Positions 5,941-6,917 of a stretch of 6,917 bases of DNA are shown here, piece after piece. The notes beneath the pieces were generated by a model. That model ran no database searches, was not told where the DNA came from, and saw only the letters and a list, made by a program, of their open reading frames with translations. Both the position numbers and the translations under genes were made by a program. How positions within the stretch are numbered: position 1 is the stretch's first letter; each line of letters starts with the position of its first letter. The DNA comes from Christensenella sp964494645 (GTDB lineage: Bacteria; Bacillota; Clostridia; Christensenellales; Christensenellaceae), in assembly GCA_964494645.1 (NCBI GenBank), contig CAZBSH010000081.1:1-6917 (forward strand), in the 5' to 3' direction.

Positions 5941-6917
5941 ATGACGCCAAACGAAGCGCTCAAGCAACTTAAAAATGGTCAGGCAAAAAATTACATCGTA
6001 TTGAGCGGGGAAGACGCTTATATGAAACAGCATGTTTATACAGCTATCGAAGCTGCACTTCATATCGATATGCCTGAATTAAATTTATCTGTCTTTGAAG
6101 AACGACCGGATGCAAAAGCAGTCTTGTGCGCAATGGAGACTTTGCCATTTATGAGCGAAAGGCGCTTGGTTGTTTTAAAAAGCACGGATATCCTCTCCAC
6201 ACAGGCGTCAGGCGACTTAAGCGCTCCTTATATGGAAAGCAGGATGCCAGCAAGCAACTTCTTCTTGATCTGGGCGCAGGGAAACGTTGACAAGCGAAAA
6301 GCGTTCGTCAAGTTCGCCGCCAAGCAGGGAATGTTCATCGAGTGTAATACAATGCAGGATCAAGATATTTGTAATTTTGTAAAAAACCGCGCCAAGAAAA
6401 ACGGTTTGCTCATTTCCTCTAAGAACGCGCAATCCATCAACGAGATCGCGGGAGGAGACTTAAGTACCATTGCCAATGAGATCGACAAACTCTCTTGCGT
6501 TTGTCAGGGAGAAATCTCAACGGCGGATATCGAGAAATATGCCATCAAATCTATGCAGTATAACGTATACAAGATACACGACCTTATGGTTGGAGGCAAG
6601 ATGCAGCAGGCTGCGTCACTTATTGCAAAAATGCTGGAGGAAGACAGCAATCCGATCGGCTTTGTTACACTTTTATCTAATAACTTCAGGCAGATGCTTG
6701 TTGCGCGTGCCTGTAGAGATGCTAAATTTGCGGATCATAAAACAATATCACACATCATAGAATCGACGGGCGCAAGAGAATTTGCCGCGCGCCGTGCGCT
6801 TGAAAATTGCAAGCCTTTTACTGCCCAAAAAATCCGCACGGCTGTTAAAAAGTTTGCGCAAATGGATTTCGACGCAAAACAAGGCATTGTCGTTTTGAAA
6901 ACCGATTTGTTCCCGCT
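5941..6917 (+). CDS. holA: DNA polymerase III subunit delta (3' end outside window)
   Basis: HolA (YqeN in B. subtilis) is the delta subunit of the clamp loader, which opens the beta sliding clamp so it can be placed on DNA at replication primers. The frame is open from the ATG to the right edge, giving 325 residues; the family is usually about 330-350, so only the last few residues are missing. Visible family features are YIVLSGEDAYMKQHV at 18-32, the segment LPFMSERRLVVLK at 68-80 that lies in the clamp-binding N-terminal domain, a helical linker domain with GGDLSTIANEIDKL at 171-184, and a C-terminal helical collar domain from about 206 with LLSNNFRQML (244-253) and FAQMDFDAKQG (305-315). 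Like other delta subunits it has no Walker A motif. GGAAGAGGG at 5929-5937 acts as ribosome binding site at short spacing. The gene starts 15 bases after comEC and is probably co-transcribed with it, an order common in Bacillota. As an essential gene, its position would keep the operon expressed. Confidence 0.95.
   Translation, partial: MTPNEALKQLKNGQAKNYIVLSGEDAYMKQHVYTAIEAALHIDMPELNLSVFEERPDAKAVLCAMETLPFMSERRLVVLKSTDILSTQASGDLSAPYMESRMPASNFFLIWAQGNVDKRKAFVKFAAKQGMFIECNTMQDQDICNFVKNRAKKNGLLISSKNAQSINEIAGGDLSTIANEIDKLSCVCQGEISTADIEKYAIKSMQYNVYKIHDLMVGGKMQQAASLIAKMLEEDSNPIGFVTLLSNNFRQMLVARACRDAKFADHKTISHIIESTGAREFAARRALENCKPFTAQKIRTAVKKFAQMDFDAKQGIVVLKTDLFP

Noticed and set aside
5667..6063. 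Overlapping minus-strand open frames across the comEC-holA junction
   Set aside because: They oppose clearly coding sequence on the + strand and have no supporting motif or convincing ribosome binding site.
6470..6760. Plus-strand open frame of 96 codons inside holA
   Set aside because: It is in another frame within a region where the HolA frame encodes conserved linker and collar motifs.

Overview
The window is a densely packed stretch of bacterial chromosome with six genes, all on the + strand. Four are complete and two are cut by the window edges. The gaps between genes are only about 10 to 27 bases, and I see no terminator or convincing internal promoter, so the whole stretch reads as one transcription unit or a part of one. 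Gene content points to a Gram-positive bacterium of the Bacillota, probably Clostridia-like. The pointers are two GerMN-domain lipoproteins, a comEC gene directly followed by holA (a common order in Bacillota), and purine-rich ribosome binding sites. I cannot name the genus.

Layout: (1) 1-493, the C-terminal ATP-binding half of a sensor histidine kinase, cut at the left edge. (2) 504-1469, a lipoprotein with one GerMN domain and an NTF2-like C-terminal domain. (3) 1482-2939, a second lipoprotein that appears to carry three tandem GerMN-like domains. (4) 2967-3683, a small metallo-beta-lactamase-fold hydrolase of the YhfI/RNase Z-like type with a complete metal site. (5) 3694-5925, a ComEC/Rec2-type DNA uptake channel. 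(6) 5941 to the right edge, DNA polymerase III delta subunit (HolA), almost complete. There is no stretch of 300 bases without a gene.

Two themes stand out. The left half pairs a histidine kinase with GerMN lipoproteins, which resembles the MtrB-LpqB arrangement of Actinobacteria and suggests that the lipoproteins act on or with the kinase at the outer face of the membrane. The right half holds the main surprise. ComEC keeps its membrane channel and the beta-lactamase-like scaffold of its C-terminal domain, but every metal-binding element of that domain is replaced: HxHxDH reads NxRxKN, GD reads QN, HHGS reads NGGT and GHP reads GLP. The reading frame is intact, so this looks like a maintained protein with a dead nuclease domain. 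The gene directly upstream encodes a separate metallo-beta-lactamase-fold enzyme whose metal site is complete. Whether that enzyme compensates is speculation, but it can be tested.
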